DNA from: Maribacter sp. ACAM166
Lineage (GTDB): Bacteria > Bacteroidota > Bacteroidia > Flavobacteriales > Flavobacteriaceae
Direction: 5' to 3'
DNA: 64,000 nucleotides
NCBI RefSeq assembly: GCF_005771495.1
Contig: NZ_VAUW01000007.1
Location: forward strand, 87,212-151,211
Shown here: piece by piece, positions 36,171 through 46,047 of the stretch
Layout: each line of letters opens with the position of its first letter
How positions within the stretch are numbered: position 1 is the stretch's first letter
Program-made: the position numbers and the translations under genes
Notes under the pieces: generated by a model
The model's database searches: none
Told to the model about the DNA's origin: nothing
Seen by the model: only the letters and a program-made list of their open reading frames with translations

Positions 36171-37346
36171 ATGAAAAACGACTTTTTAAAATATCAGGCG
36201 CAAACCTCACCCTATCCTTTAGGTATGGAAATTTCACATGCAAAAGGAAGTTACATTTACGACACCAAGGGTAATGCACATTTAGATTTTGTAGCGGGTA
36301 TATCTGCTTGTACGTTGGGCCATTGTCACCAAGAAGTTGTAACCGCTATACAAGAGCAGACAGAAAAATATATGCACGTTATGGTGTATGGCGAGTATGT
36401 ACAATCACCAGCCACGAACTACACAAAATTATTAGCGGAGAATTTACCAGATCCGTTAGAGGTCACTTATCTTGTAAATTCGGGCACTGAAGCTATAGAA
36501 GGCGCTCTGAAGCTAGCTCGTAGATTTACAGGACGGTCTCAAATTATAGCTGCTAAAACCGCCTATCATGGAAATACCATGGGAAGTTTAAGCCTAATGG
36601 ACTTTGAAGAACGTAAAAGTGTTTTTAGACCGCTACTCCCAGATATTTATCACATAACGTTTAATAAGAAGAAAGACTTAGAGAAGATTACCACTAAAAC
36701 TGCCTGTGTTATTTTAGAAACTATACAAGGTGGCGCTGGTTTTATTGAGCCCAAAAATGATTACTTACAAAAAGTAAGAAAGCGTTGTACTGCAATGGGA
36801 GCATTGCTCATTCTTGACGAAATACAACCTGGTTTTGGGCGAACAGGAAAATTATTTGCCTTTGAAAATTACAACTGCATACCAGATATTTTGGTTATTG
36901 GAAAAGGAATGGCTTCAGGTATGCCAGTAGGTGCTTTTACCGCCAGTAAAGATATGATGGATTCTTTAAGTGAACATCCGAAAATGGGACATATCACTAC
37001 TTTTGGTGGTCACCCTGTAATAGCGGCTTCTAGCCTTGCTACTTTAAAGGTGTTATTGAATACTTCATTGATTGAAGACACCTTAAAAAAGGAGGTGCTG
37101 TTTAGGGAACTTTTGATACATTCTAAAATAAAAGAAATACGAGGTAAAGGATTAATGTTGGCACTTATCATGGATTCACCAGAAACTGCAAACAATTTAG
37201 TATTGCGTGCAAGCGAGGAAAAACTAATCTTATTTTGGCTCTTATTTGAAAACAAGGCTGTGAGAATCACCCCTCCTCTTACAATTTCGGAAGAAGAAAT
37301 ACGACGAGGTTGCGCCACAATACTCAAGGTTTTAAATGGAATGTAA
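36171..37346 (+). CDS. Class III (aspartate aminotransferase-fold) aminotransferase
   Basis: 391-aa PLP enzyme. Motifs are NSGTEAIEGALKLARRFTGR near residue 102, AYHGNTMGS near 131, LILDEIQPGFGRTGKLFA near 216, and the PLP lysine in VIGKGMASGMPVGAF near 245. The family contains acetylornithine, GABA and 4-aminobutyrate-like transaminases; the substrate cannot be chosen from sequence alone. Confidence 0.9.
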   Translation: MKNDFLKYQAQTSPYPLGMEISHAKGSYIYDTKGNAHLDFVAGISACTLGHCHQEVVTAIQEQTEKYMHVMVYGEYVQSPATNYTKLLAENLPDPLEVTYLVNSGTEAIEGALKLARRFTGRSQIIAAKTAYHGNTMGSLSLMDFEERKSVFRPLLPDIYHITFNKKKDLEKITTKTACVILETIQGGAGFIEPKNDYLQKVRKRCTAMGALLILDEIQPGFGRTGKLFAFENYNCIPDILVIGKGMASGMPVGAFTASKDMMDSLSEHPKMGHITTFGGHPVIAASSLATLKVLLNTSLIEDTLKKEVLFRELLIHSKIKEIRGKGLMLALIMDSPETANNLVLRASEEKLILFWLLFENKAVRITPPLTISEEEIRRGCATILKVLNGM

Positions 37347-37448
37347 CACGATGTTGTTAACTAATTTGTTAATAATATAGACACTATTACAGGCTGAGAC
37401 CTCATTCAAACGCTTACTTTTAAATATCTAGAAAAACCAAAAGTTCCT

Positions 37449-38852
37449 ATGGCGTTAGAATCTAACGATAAACCGGACAAACCTATTACCAAATTTGAAT
37501 CAATGCTCAAGACAGACGATGTCTATTTCTTTGATGCAGAAGATTTTGAGGATATTGTACACCACTATTTAAATCATGGAAAAATCTCTTTGGCAAAAAA
37601 AGGGATTAAAATTGGGTTACAACAACATCCTGATTCTATAGAATTAAAATTGCTTCAAGTAGAGGTTATGGTTTTTGAAAACCAAATGGAAAAAGCAGAA
37701 ATGCTATTAGATGAGTTACAGCTTTTAGACCATCAGAATGAAGAAATTTATATTCAGCGCGCTAACATATATTCCAAGCAAGACAATCATGAAGCTGCAA
37801 TTCAATTATTGCAAAGAGCCTTAACTATTACTTCGAACAGTTTTGACATTTACAGCCTTTTAGGTATGGAATATCTGTTTATAGATAACTTTAAACAGGC
37901 GAAAGAAAGCTTTATGAAATGCGTTGAGTTTGATGAGCAAGATTACTCATCACTTTACAACGTAATATATTGTTTTGAATTTTTGGAAGAGTACGATGGT
38001 GCTATCATCTATCTGAATGAATACTTAGAGAAAAATCCGTTTTGTGAAGTTGCATGGCATCAGTTAGGGAAGCAATATTATTATAAAGAGATGTTTACCG
38101 AGGCTCTGGCAGCTTTTGATTTTGCCATTATATCCGATGATACTTTTATTGGCGCATATTTTGAAAAGGGTAAGGTGCTTGAAAAGCTAGGTAGATATAA
38201 AGAGGCCATTGAAAATTACGAAACCACAATTTCTATAGAAGATCCTACATCACATGCATTTTTAAGAATAGGGAAATGCTATGAAAAATTGAAGGATACT
38301 GAAATGGCAAAATACTATTTCTATCAAACCGTACACGAAGACCCATTGCTGGATAAAGGCTGGCTGGCTATTACCAATTTGTATTTCAATACGAAAGATT
38401 ATGAAAAAGCAGTCTACTATATTAATAAAGCTCTGAATATAGATGGTGAAAATCCATTATACTGGAAGAAATGTGCCCAAATTCATACTGCTTTACTCAA
38501 CTATGACCAAGCTGATTTCGCATTCAAACAAGCTGTAGATTTGGGCAATTATGAATTAGACACGTGGTTAAAGTGGGCCGATGTAGTGCACACGAATGGA
38601 GAAACCATTACAGCTGTGCAAATTTTAGCACAAGGAAGGGAATTCTATCCTGAGAGTCTTGAACTATTATACAAATCTGTAGGGTTTCAACTTATCGCCG
38701 AAGACTTTATCAATGCAAGAATAACTTTGATGGATGCCTTGAAAATTGATAAGAATCAAAAAAAACTACATCTTTTCACCGATAAGTTTCCCGAATTCGG
38801 TAATTCTACTTGGACACAAGAAATTGTAAACAAATACAATAAAGCATCCTAG
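37449..38852 (+). CDS. Tetratricopeptide repeat protein
   Basis: 467 aa, no signal peptide, so cytoplasmic. After an acidic N-terminal stretch it is almost wholly TPR helices: NEEIYIQRANIYSKQDNHEAAIQLL, SHAFLRIGKCYEKLKDTEMA and KAVYYINKALNIDGENPLYW are clear repeats. Such proteins are scaffolds; no specific partner is indicated. It is read in the same direction as the DUF368 genes that follow 17 nt later, which suggests a link. Confidence 0.85.
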   Translation: MALESNDKPDKPITKFESMLKTDDVYFFDAEDFEDIVHHYLNHGKISLAKKGIKIGLQQHPDSIELKLLQVEVMVFENQMEKAEMLLDELQLLDHQNEEIYIQRANIYSKQDNHEAAIQLLQRALTITSNSFDIYSLLGMEYLFIDNFKQAKESFMKCVEFDEQDYSSLYNVIYCFEFLEEYDGAIIYLNEYLEKNPFCEVAWHQLGKQYYYKEMFTEALAAFDFAIISDDTFIGAYFEKGKVLEKLGRYKEAIENYETTISIEDPTSHAFLRIGKCYEKLKDTEMAKYYFYQTVHEDPLLDKGWLAITNLYFNTKDYEKAVYYINKALNIDGENPLYWKKCAQIHTALLNYDQADFAFKQAVDLGNYELDTWLKWADVVHTNGETITAVQILAQGREFYPESLELLYKSVGFQLIAEDFINARITLMDALKIDKNQKKLHLFTDKFPEFGNSTWTQEIVNKYNKAS

Positions 38853-38869
38853 AAAAGGCTCTTCATTTC

Positions 38870-39784
38870 ATGGAAAACAGAAAATTTAAAGACTACGTAT
38901 TCATCACACTAAAAGGCATGGCCATGGGCATTGCAGAATTAGTACCTGGCGTATCAGGTGGTACAATTGCATTTGTTACCGGTATTTACGAAGAATTCAT
39001 TACCTCTATAAACAATGTTAACCTACATACTTTAAAGGTGTTAAAGAATGAAGGATTTGTATCATTTTGGAAAAAACTAAACGGCAATTTTTTGGTTGCG
39101 CTTTTAGTTGGAATGTTGATTAGTATTTTTTCCTTATCAAAAGTTATAGCATGGTTATTAGAAGACCATCCAATTCCTACTTGGGCTTTCTTTTTTGGGT
39201 TAGTATTAGCAAGTGTAATCTTTGTTGCCAAGTCAATTAACCAATGGGGAGTATTGGCTATCTTCCTGTTTATAATAGGTACGGCTAGTGCATTTTACAT
39301 CACCACACTTCCACCTTCAACAAGCACGGGTAGTCTACCGTTTATTTTCTTTTCTGGTGCAATAGCGATATGTGCTATGGTTTTACCCGGTATTTCTGGC
39401 TCATTTATTTTAGTCCTACTCGGTTCGTATAAGATTGTTTTAGAGGCAGTGAATGATAAGAACTTTAGTATTATACTAGCCTTTGCCTTTGGTGCTATTT
39501 TTGGTGTTTTAAGCTTTGCAAGAATTTTAAAATGGATGTTTACGAATTTTAAGGATGTCACCCTTGCTGTTTTAACAGGATTTATATTAGGCTCGCTAAA
39601 TAAAATTTGGCCATGGAAAAATATAATCGAAATAATACAAATTGGAAAAAAGGAAATTATAATCAACGAGAATATCTCACCTTTCGCTTTTGTTGGTGAC
39701 AATCAATTATCCTTTGCTATTGTGACCGCTATCATAGGTTTTTCACTTATTTTTATATTGGAGAAATCAGCTTTTAAGAAGTAA
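38870..39784 (+). CDS. DUF368 membrane protein (PopT-type polyprenyl-phosphate transporter), copy 1
   Basis: 304-aa inner-membrane protein with about eight hydrophobic segments. The family signature GIAELVPGVSGGTIAFVTGIY is near residues 21-41 and is repeated in the second half as CAMVLPGISGSFILVLLGSY, giving a two-fold inverted repeat. DUF368 proteins were reported in 2023 as carriers (PopT) that return undecaprenyl phosphate across the membrane for cell wall synthesis. This gene is directly followed by a paralogue. Confidence 0.9.
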   Translation: MENRKFKDYVFITLKGMAMGIAELVPGVSGGTIAFVTGIYEEFITSINNVNLHTLKVLKNEGFVSFWKKLNGNFLVALLVGMLISIFSLSKVIAWLLEDHPIPTWAFFFGLVLASVIFVAKSINQWGVLAIFLFIIGTASAFYITTLPPSTSTGSLPFIFFSGAIAICAMVLPGISGSFILVLLGSYKIVLEAVNDKNFSIILAFAFGAIFGVLSFARILKWMFTNFKDVTLAVLTGFILGSLNKIWPWKNIIEIIQIGKKEIIINENISPFAFVGDNQLSFAIVTAIIGFSLIFILEKSAFKK

Positions 39785-39796
39785 GCACAAACCTAC

Positions 39797-40810
39797 ATGA
39801 ACGAACCTCGAACCTTTACCGATAAAATTTTCTTGGTCATTAAGGGGCTGTGTATGGGTACTGCAAATAAGGTTCCAGGTGTATCAGGTGGCATTGTTGC
39901 TTTTGTTGGAGGGTTTTACGAAGAATTCATCTATTCGCTACAAAAAATAAATATAAAAGCATTTAAGCTACTCATCAGTGGCAGACTTAAAAGTTTCTAC
40001 CGATATGTAAATGGTTCATTTCTGACCCTTCTCATTTTTGGGATGCTAGTAAGCTATTTTAGTATCTCTAAAATATTAGATTACTTTTTAGTAAAGCGAG
40101 AACTATTTGTTTGGGCTACATTTTTCGGAATGATTTTAGGTTCTATTTACTATATAGGCAAAGACTTTGATTATTGGAAGAAAAAAACTTTTACAGCTGC
40201 AATCATTGGCTTAGGGGTAGGTATTGCCATAAGTTTTTTAAGTCCAGCAAAAGAAAATGATAATTTAATATTCATTTTTATTTGTGGTATGATTAGTGTC
40301 TCCGGCATGACATTGCCAGGTCTTTCTGGCTCATTTATTCTAATATTATTAGGCAACTATGTGTTGCTATTAGTAGATTCGGTCAATGCCCTGTACGATA
40401 CATTCTTAGAATTAATAGTAGGAGACTTTAGTTTTACGTCAAATACAGAACGACTACACACATTAAAGATTTTAGTTGTATTCACTTTAGGTTCAGCGAC
40501 AGGTCTCGTTACATTATCGCATTTATTAAGCTATGTTCTAAAGTATTATAAGCACATAACAACTGCCATCATTCTAGGGTTTATTACGGGATCGTTGGGT
40601 GTCGTTTGGCCTTGGAAAAAAACAATTTATAAAACTGGTTTAACAGGAGAAGTTCTTTTGGATTCAAACCAAAAACGAGTCATAATGAACTATGAGCGTT
40701 TTCTACCAGATATGACAATAACAGAAAACTGGATCGCAATTTTCTTTATAATAATGGGTATTTGTATCTTACTACTTTTAGATTGGTATGGAAAAAATAG
40801 AAAAAAATAA
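39797..40810 (+). CDS. DUF368 membrane protein (PopT-type), copy 2
   Basis: 337 aa; paralogue of the gene 12 nt upstream. It has the two signatures GTANKVPGVSGGIVAFVGGFY near residue 21 and SGMTLPGLSGSFILILLGNY in the second half. It is longer than copy 1 by about 30 residues, mainly in the C-terminal loop and last helix. The end overlaps the start of aroE by 23 nt, so they are co-translated. Confidence 0.9.
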   Translation: MNEPRTFTDKIFLVIKGLCMGTANKVPGVSGGIVAFVGGFYEEFIYSLQKINIKAFKLLISGRLKSFYRYVNGSFLTLLIFGMLVSYFSISKILDYFLVKRELFVWATFFGMILGSIYYIGKDFDYWKKKTFTAAIIGLGVGIAISFLSPAKENDNLIFIFICGMISVSGMTLPGLSGSFILILLGNYVLLLVDSVNALYDTFLELIVGDFSFTSNTERLHTLKILVVFTLGSATGLVTLSHLLSYVLKYYKHITTAIILGFITGSLGVVWPWKKTIYKTGLTGEVLLDSNQKRVIMNYERFLPDMTITENWIAIFFIIMGICILLLLDWYGKNRKK

Positions 40811-41540
40811 ATTCGATTTTGGTTTGGTAGGTAGAAACATTTCCTACTCATTTTCAAGAGGATATTTCAAAAGAAAATTCAATGAATTAGGATTGATTAA
40901 CCATTCTTACGAAAACTTTGACTTAGAGTCAATAGCTGAATTACCTGCTGTATTTAGGAATAAAAGCAATGTAATAGGTCTGAACGTCACCATACCCTAT
41001 AAAGAGGAAGTATTACCATTTCTAGACCATATTGATGACTCCGCACGAAAAATAGGTGCTGTAAACACCATAAAAATTGATGGAAACGGCTTAACGGGAT
41101 TCAACACCGATGCTTATGGTTTTAAAAACTCCCTAAAACCTCATTTAAAAGAACATCATAAAAAAGCCTTGATTTTAGGAACGGGAGGAGCTTCGAAAGC
41201 CATTGCATTCGTTCTCGAAGAGCTAGGCATTACATTCTCCTTTGTATCAAGAAGTGGTAAAAAAGATGGTTTTACGTATAATGAATTGACTGATAGTATT
41301 ATCTCGGAGTACACCTTAATTATCAATTGCTCACCTGTGGGAACCTTTCCTAACATCGAAGAAAAGCCCGCAATCCCTTATCATAAAATCAATGGGAACC
41401 ATCTACTTTTCGATCTTATCTACAATCCAGAAGAATCTGCCTTTTTATCAGCTGGAAAAACTAATGGGGCAACCATATGTAATGGGTTAAGAATGTTAGA
41501 GTTACAAGCCGAAAAGGCTTGGGAAATATGGAACAACTAA
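40788..41540 (+). CDS. aroE: Shikimate dehydrogenase
   Basis: Reduces 3-dehydroshikimate to shikimate in aromatic amino acid synthesis. 250 aa, a little short, as usual in Bacteroidota. Shikimate-binding SYSFSRGYF is near residue 17, catalytic Lys in NVTIPYKEEV near 66, Asp in NTDAYGFKNSL near 105, and nucleotide loop LGTGGASKA near 128. It overlaps the second DUF368 gene by 23 nt. Confidence 0.95.
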   Translation: MEKIEKNKFDFGLVGRNISYSFSRGYFKRKFNELGLINHSYENFDLESIAELPAVFRNKSNVIGLNVTIPYKEEVLPFLDHIDDSARKIGAVNTIKIDGNGLTGFNTDAYGFKNSLKPHLKEHHKKALILGTGGASKAIAFVLEELGITFSFVSRSGKKDGFTYNELTDSIISEYTLIINCSPVGTFPNIEEKPAIPYHKINGNHLLFDLIYNPEESAFLSAGKTNGATICNGLRMLELQAEKAWEIWNN

Positions 41541-41690
41541 ATTCAACAGAATACTGTTATTAGAATTATAGTAACGAAGCCCATAAAATTGAACCCACAA
41601 AAGTCTTAGGTCCCATTACGCTAAAAAGAACCTGCATTACTTTGCAATTATAGGGGTAGTCACTATCTTGTAAGCATATAATAAAGGATT

Positions 41691-43802
41691 ATGTCTGAGG
41701 ATAAGGAACAACAAATACCCGAAAGTTTAACGGATGAAAAGGCTCTAATTAAAGCCGCCGATAGTGTCGTGGAGGACACCGTAGAACTAAATGAAAATTT
41801 AGTAGAATCAATCGATACAACAGAAAATACTACTGTTGTAGAAGAAATCGATGATTCGAATGTTGAGGAGACTAGAGAACTTACTGATAATTCAGTAGAG
41901 TCAAAAGCTGTCGAATCAACCCCTACGATAGAAGTTACTACTGTTGAATCAGATGTTCTAGAAGAAATTGATGATTCGAATGCTGAGGATGCCGAAGATG
42001 CAGACACAGTAAAAAGACATGAAATTCCTATGCCAGATTATAATGAAATGAGCATGGAAAACTTGGTGGGCGAATTACAGCGACTGGTTAAGAACGAAAA
42101 GGTTCAAGCCATTAGAAAACATGTCGACATCATTAAAGATGAGTTCAATCAAAAATTCGATGAATTTTTAGAAGAAAAAAAAGAAGAGTTTCTTTCAAAT
42201 GGAGGTAATGAAATTGATTTTAGATATAATTCTGTTGACAAAAGACAGTTCAATGAAGTATACTCCGATTATAGAGACAAGAGAAACCAACATTATAAAA
42301 GTTTAGAAAAAAGTCATAAAGAAAATCTCACTTATCGTTTAGATCTTATTGAAAATCTAAAGGCTTTAGTAAACGTAGAAGAAGATATTAACACTACGTA
42401 TAACAACTTTAAGGATATACAGGCTAAATGGCGACATGCAGGGCCAATACCTAAGGCAGACTATAATAATGTTTGGAAAACATATCATCACCATATTGAA
42501 ATTTTCTATGATTTTTTAAATATAAATAGAGAATTAAGAGACCTCGATTTTAAGCATAATTTAGAAGAGAAAGGTAAAATAGTTACTAGAGCAGAAGAAC
42601 TTGCGCAAGAACCAGATTTGAACCGTGCCTTTAGAGAGTTACAGGTATTACACAAAATTTGGAAAGAAGACTTAGGTCCGGTTGGTAAAGATCACCGTGA
42701 AGATATCTGGGACCGATTTAGTGCAGCTACAAAAACGATTCACGAAAGAAGACAAGATTATTTTAAAAATCTTGATAAAATAAAAGAGGAAAATTTAGAA
42801 CTTAAAAATACCATCATTGAAGAAATAAAAAGCATTTCTATAAATGTTTCAGGTAATCATGGTACTTTACAACAACAGATAAAAAAGATAGAAGAACTAA
42901 GAGAAGCTTTTTTCAAAGCTGGGCAAGTTCCTCAAAAAGTAAATTCTAGAACATGGAATTCTTTCAAGGGAGCCGTTCGAGATTTTAATCAAAATAAAAA
43001 TGCTTTCTACAAGAATTTAAAAAAGGAGCAGCAAGAAAACCTTGATAAAAAAAGAGTATTACTAGACCTCGCCATCTCACTTAAAGACAGTGAAGATTTT
43101 GATGATACGACTTCTGAAATGAAACGTATACAGGGCGAATGGAAGAAAATCGGACATGTACCTCGCAAATATTCTGATAAGATTTGGAAGGATTTTAAAA
43201 ATGCCTGTAACCATTATTTTGATAGACTCAATGCGCTTAAGAACGACGCTTTCAAAGAGGAAGAAGAAAATTTTAAACAAAAAGAAGCCTGCTTAGAGGA
43301 ACTAAAAGAGTTTAAATTAAGTGGCGATCAAGCTAAGGATTTAGCTTCAATTAAAAAATTTACCGAAGACTGGAAACAATTTGGAAGGGTCCCTTTCAAA
43401 AGAAAAAGTATTAATCAAAAGTTCGATAAAATTATTGATGTATTGTTTCATAAAGCTGGCGTAAGCAAACAAGAATCAGAGCTGTTGAAATACGGTAACA
43501 AAATTCAGCAGCTTACAACTAATGACAATCAAGAACGGGCGATTCAAAATGAACGTGCTTTCATTCGGAAAAAGATTGATGAGAGTACTACTGAAATAAG
43601 GCAGTTAGAAAACAATTTGGAATTTTTCTCAAATGCTTCAGAGAGCAATCCACTGGTAAAAGATGTAATCAAAAGAGTACATCAGCACAAAGAATCATTA
43701 GCTGCCTGGAATGGAAAATTGAAGAAACTGAATATCTTAAAAAACAACTTAGAGAAAGATGTTGAAGAAGATGAAAATTCCTCAGAAGAGGAATCTTCAT
43801 AA
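41691..43802 (+). CDS. DUF349 coiled-coil protein
   Basis: 703 aa. The N-terminal ~110 residues are acidic and disordered (Ser/Thr/Glu/Val-rich). The rest consists of repeated DUF349 helical units: WRHAGPIPKADYNNVWKTYH, WKEDLGPVGKDHREDIWDRF, AGQVPQKVNSRTWNSFKGAV, WKKIGHVPRKYSDKIWKDF and WKQFGRVPFKRKSINQKFD, i.e. about five units. The function is unknown; the family is common in Bacteroidota. Stands alone, after a partial -7 match near 41638. Confidence 0.9.
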   Translation: MSEDKEQQIPESLTDEKALIKAADSVVEDTVELNENLVESIDTTENTTVVEEIDDSNVEETRELTDNSVESKAVESTPTIEVTTVESDVLEEIDDSNAEDAEDADTVKRHEIPMPDYNEMSMENLVGELQRLVKNEKVQAIRKHVDIIKDEFNQKFDEFLEEKKEEFLSNGGNEIDFRYNSVDKRQFNEVYSDYRDKRNQHYKSLEKSHKENLTYRLDLIENLKALVNVEEDINTTYNNFKDIQAKWRHAGPIPKADYNNVWKTYHHHIEIFYDFLNINRELRDLDFKHNLEEKGKIVTRAEELAQEPDLNRAFRELQVLHKIWKEDLGPVGKDHREDIWDRFSAATKTIHERRQDYFKNLDKIKEENLELKNTIIEEIKSISINVSGNHGTLQQQIKKIEELREAFFKAGQVPQKVNSRTWNSFKGAVRDFNQNKNAFYKNLKKEQQENLDKKRVLLDLAISLKDSEDFDDTTSEMKRIQGEWKKIGHVPRKYSDKIWKDFKNACNHYFDRLNALKNDAFKEEEENFKQKEACLEELKEFKLSGDQAKDLASIKKFTEDWKQFGRVPFKRKSINQKFDKIIDVLFHKAGVSKQESELLKYGNKIQQLTTNDNQERAIQNERAFIRKKIDESTTEIRQLENNLEFFSNASESNPLVKDVIKRVHQHKESLAAWNGKLKKLNILKNNLEKDVEEDENSSEEESS

Positions 43803-43890
43803 ATCGGTTGATCTACATATATTTTAGGAATAATAGACTAAGTTCAAGCATTTGTACTGCTTTTTATATTCCTACTATTATAGTCTAGTT

Positions 43891-44214
43891 ATGAGGCAAT
43901 TAGTTGTAATCGTAATGCTTCTCTTTACCTACTGGAATGGTAAAATAGATAGTTCGACGTACATAGGAGTCATTGAACATCAAGATTCGTTAAAAGTCAA
44001 CGCATTTATTGTTCTAAAGAATCATTGCAATAGCTGTCACAAAATAAAGCGAAAGGCCTCAGTATTTACTTTAAAAAATATGACCCGTTATTCAAACGCT
44101 ATTAATCAACAGGTGTTCATCAAAAGAAGAATGCCCAAAGGAAGAACAAACAGGTTAGCTAAAACCCAGGAAGAAACCTTGAAAATATGGTTATCATCTT
44201 TAAAAAACCCATAA
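43891..44214 (+). CDS. Small c-type cytochrome-like protein
   Basis: 107 aa from the ATG at 43891; an upstream TTG frame at 43852 spoils the signal. A hydrophobic N-terminus (residues 1-15) precedes the haem motif CNSCH near residue 46, and RRMPKG near 80 could give the axial Met. It looks like a monohaem cytochrome domain. No redox neighbour is visible. The stop codon lies inside the left arm of a 46-bp palindromic terminator. Confidence 0.75.
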   Translation: MRQLVVIVMLLFTYWNGKIDSSTYIGVIEHQDSLKVNAFIVLKNHCNSCHKIKRKASVFTLKNMTRYSNAINQQVFIKRRMPKGRTNRLAKTQEETLKIWLSSLKNP

Positions 44215-44251
44215 AAAAAAGCCTCTAATTAGAGGCTTTTTTTTATGGGTT
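44206..44251. terminator. Bidirectional terminator, 46-bp perfect palindrome
   Basis: Perfect inverted repeat centred at 44228/44229: GCCTCTAATTAGAGGC core flanked by A8 and T8 and then AACCCAT/ATGGGTT. It overlaps the stop codon of the cytochrome-like gene and serves rny on the other strand. Confidence 0.92.
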
Positions 44252-44262
44252 AACTTATGAAA

Positions 44263-45831
44263 CTACTTAGCTACATTAACAGCTCTTGTCTCTCGAATAA
44301 CAGTAACTTTTACTTGACCCGGATATGTCATATCCGTTTGTATTTTTTGTGAAATTTCAAAAGATAATTGAGAAGCTCTATCATCTGTCACTTTTTCACT
44401 CTCTACAATAACACGTAGCTCTCTACCTGCCTGTATTGCATAGGCTTTCTGTACTCCACTAAAACCAAAGGCGACTTCCTCTAAGTCTTTTAAACGTTGT
44501 ATGTAAGAATCTAATACCTGCCGTCTTGCTCCTGGTCTTGCGCCACTGATTGCATCACAAACCTGAACTATAGGTGCTATGAGTGTCTTCATCTCTATTT
44601 CATCGTGGTGGGCACCAATTGCATTACAGACTTCTTCTTTTTCACCAAATTTTTCGGCCCATTGCATCCCTAAAATTGCGTGAGGCGTTTCTACCTCATT
44701 TTCGGTATTTGGCACTTTACCAATATCATGCAATAAACCAGCACGTTTGGCGATTTTAGGATTAAGCCCTAACTCAGATGCCATTACACCACAAAGTTTT
44801 GCAACCTCTCTTGAGTGTTGCAATAAATTCTGTCCGTATGAAGAACGATATTTCATTCTACCTACCGCACGTATCAATTCCGGATGTAATCCATGAACAC
44901 CTAAATCAATAACCGTACGTTTACCAATCTCAACTATTTCAGCTTCAATTTGCTTCTCGGTCTTTTTTACAATTTCCTCTATTCTTGCAGGATGTATTCT
45001 TCCATCTGTAACCAATTTATGAAGAGATAATCTAGCAACTTCTCTACGTACGGAATCAAAACAAGATAGAATAATAGCCTCTGGGGTATCGTCTACAATG
45101 ATTTCAACACCTGTAGCAGCTTCTAATGCTCTAATATTTCTACCTTCCCTACCAATGATTCTACCTTTAACATCATCAGATTCAATATTAAAAACAGAAA
45201 CACAGTTTTCTACCGCCTCCTCTGTGCCAATTCGTTGAATTGTATTGATAATAATTTTACGGGCTTCTTGATGTGCCGTCAACTTCGATTCTTCTACCGT
45301 AGCCTGAATATAGGCCATGGCATCAGATTTTGCAGTTTCTTTCAAACTCTCTACCAACTGGTTCTTAGCATCGTCTGCAGACAAACCAGAAATCACTTCT
45401 AATTGTTGAATTTGACTCTTATGCATTTTATCCAAATCTTCACGGCGCTTTTCGAACAGTTCTATTTTCTGCTCTACCTCTTTTAATTTACCATCTAAAT
45501 GAGAATTCATTTGCTTGTTTCTAGCAAGCTCGCTGCTCACTTGAGATTCTTTATCTCTTGTGCGTTTATCAGCCTCATTTATTTTTTTATCCTTCCCATT
45601 TATAACCTTTTCATGCTCAGCTTTTAATTCTAAAAACTTTTCCTTAGCCTGTAAAATCTTTTCCTTTTTTACATTCTCTCCCTCCGTATTCGCATCCTTT
45701 AGTATGCGCAGAGCATCCTTTTTTGCATTTATTATGGTTTTAGAGGCTTTCCCTTTTTCCAGAAATTTTGCTATCGCAAAACCAATTGCCAGCCCAACTA
45801 TTGCGGCAATAATTATCATTGTACTATCCAT
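44263..45831 (-). CDS. rny: Ribonuclease Y
   Basis: 522 aa from the ATG at 45831 ([13 protein letters not shown]), chosen over 45882 because it starts the single N-terminal membrane anchor. The order is membrane helix, long coiled coil (~25-190), KH domain with [19 protein letters not shown] near 220, and HD domain with LLHDIGKV near 355. It is a membrane-tethered endoribonuclease that starts mRNA decay. It lies downstream of the 6S-like RNA and zapA. Confidence 0.96.
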   Translation of the reverse strand: MDSTMIIIAAIVGLAIGFAIAKFLEKGKASKTIINAKKDALRILKDANTEGENVKKEKILQAKEKFLELKAEHEKVINGKDKKINEADKRTRDKESQVSSELARNKQMNSHLDGKLKEVEQKIELFEKRREDLDKMHKSQIQQLEVISGLSADDAKNQLVESLKETAKSDAMAYIQATVEESKLTAHQEARKIIINTIQRIGTEEAVENCVSVFNIESDDVKGRIIGREGRNIRALEAATGVEIIVDDTPEAIILSCFDSVRREVARLSLHKLVTDGRIHPARIEEIVKKTEKQIEAEIVEIGKRTVIDLGVHGLHPELIRAVGRMKYRSSYGQNLLQHSREVAKLCGVMASELGLNPKIAKRAGLLHDIGKVPNTENEVETPHAILGMQWAEKFGEKEEVCNAIGAHHDEIEMKTLIAPIVQVCDAISGARPGARRQVLDSYIQRLKDLEEVAFGFSGVQKAYAIQAGRELRVIVESEKVTDDRASQLSFEISQKIQTDMTYPGQVKVTVIRETRAVNVAK

Positions 45832-45847
45832 AGTGTAAATTATTATT

Positions 45848-46020
45848 AAAAAAAAAGCCCACATTGGAGAAGTTTTGATCAAACTCCGGTAAACAGGTTT
45901 AGGGCTAACAGACTGATCAAGGATCCCTATACGAGTAGGGCTTGCTTTTACAATCTAAACTCACCCTTTTTAAAGAAAATAAATGTTGAGTTTGTCAAAA
46001 GGTATTACCAATGTGGGCAG
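45848..46020 (-). ncRNA. ssrS: 6S-like RNA (6S-Flavo type)
   Basis: The 173-nt minus-strand segment between zapA and rny is closed by a perfect 11-bp stem: GCCCACATTGG at the 5' end (plus 46008-46018) with CCAATGTGGGC at the 3' end (plus 45857-45867), followed by nine T, so the closing stem also serves as terminator. Internal hairpins are visible at plus 45925-45940 (CCCTA/TAGGG) and at 45957-45993 (AAACTC/GAGTTT). A long rod with open centre beside zapA fits 6S RNA, which binds sigma-loaded RNA polymerase. I assign it by position and shape, not by a covariance model. Confidence 0.78.
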
Positions 46021-46047
46021 TAACTTAATATATTTAAAAGAACGTGT

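Noticed and set aside
39295..39702. Long minus-strand frame inside the first DUF368 gene
   Set aside because: Antisense to a well-supported membrane gene; hydrophobic codons read backwards often stay open.
43820..43890. Inverted segments before the cytochrome-like gene (AGGAATA/TATTCCT and TAGACTA/TAGTCTA)
   Set aside because: The two pairings cross each other, are only 7 bp each, and have no T run; likely chance in AT-rich sequence.
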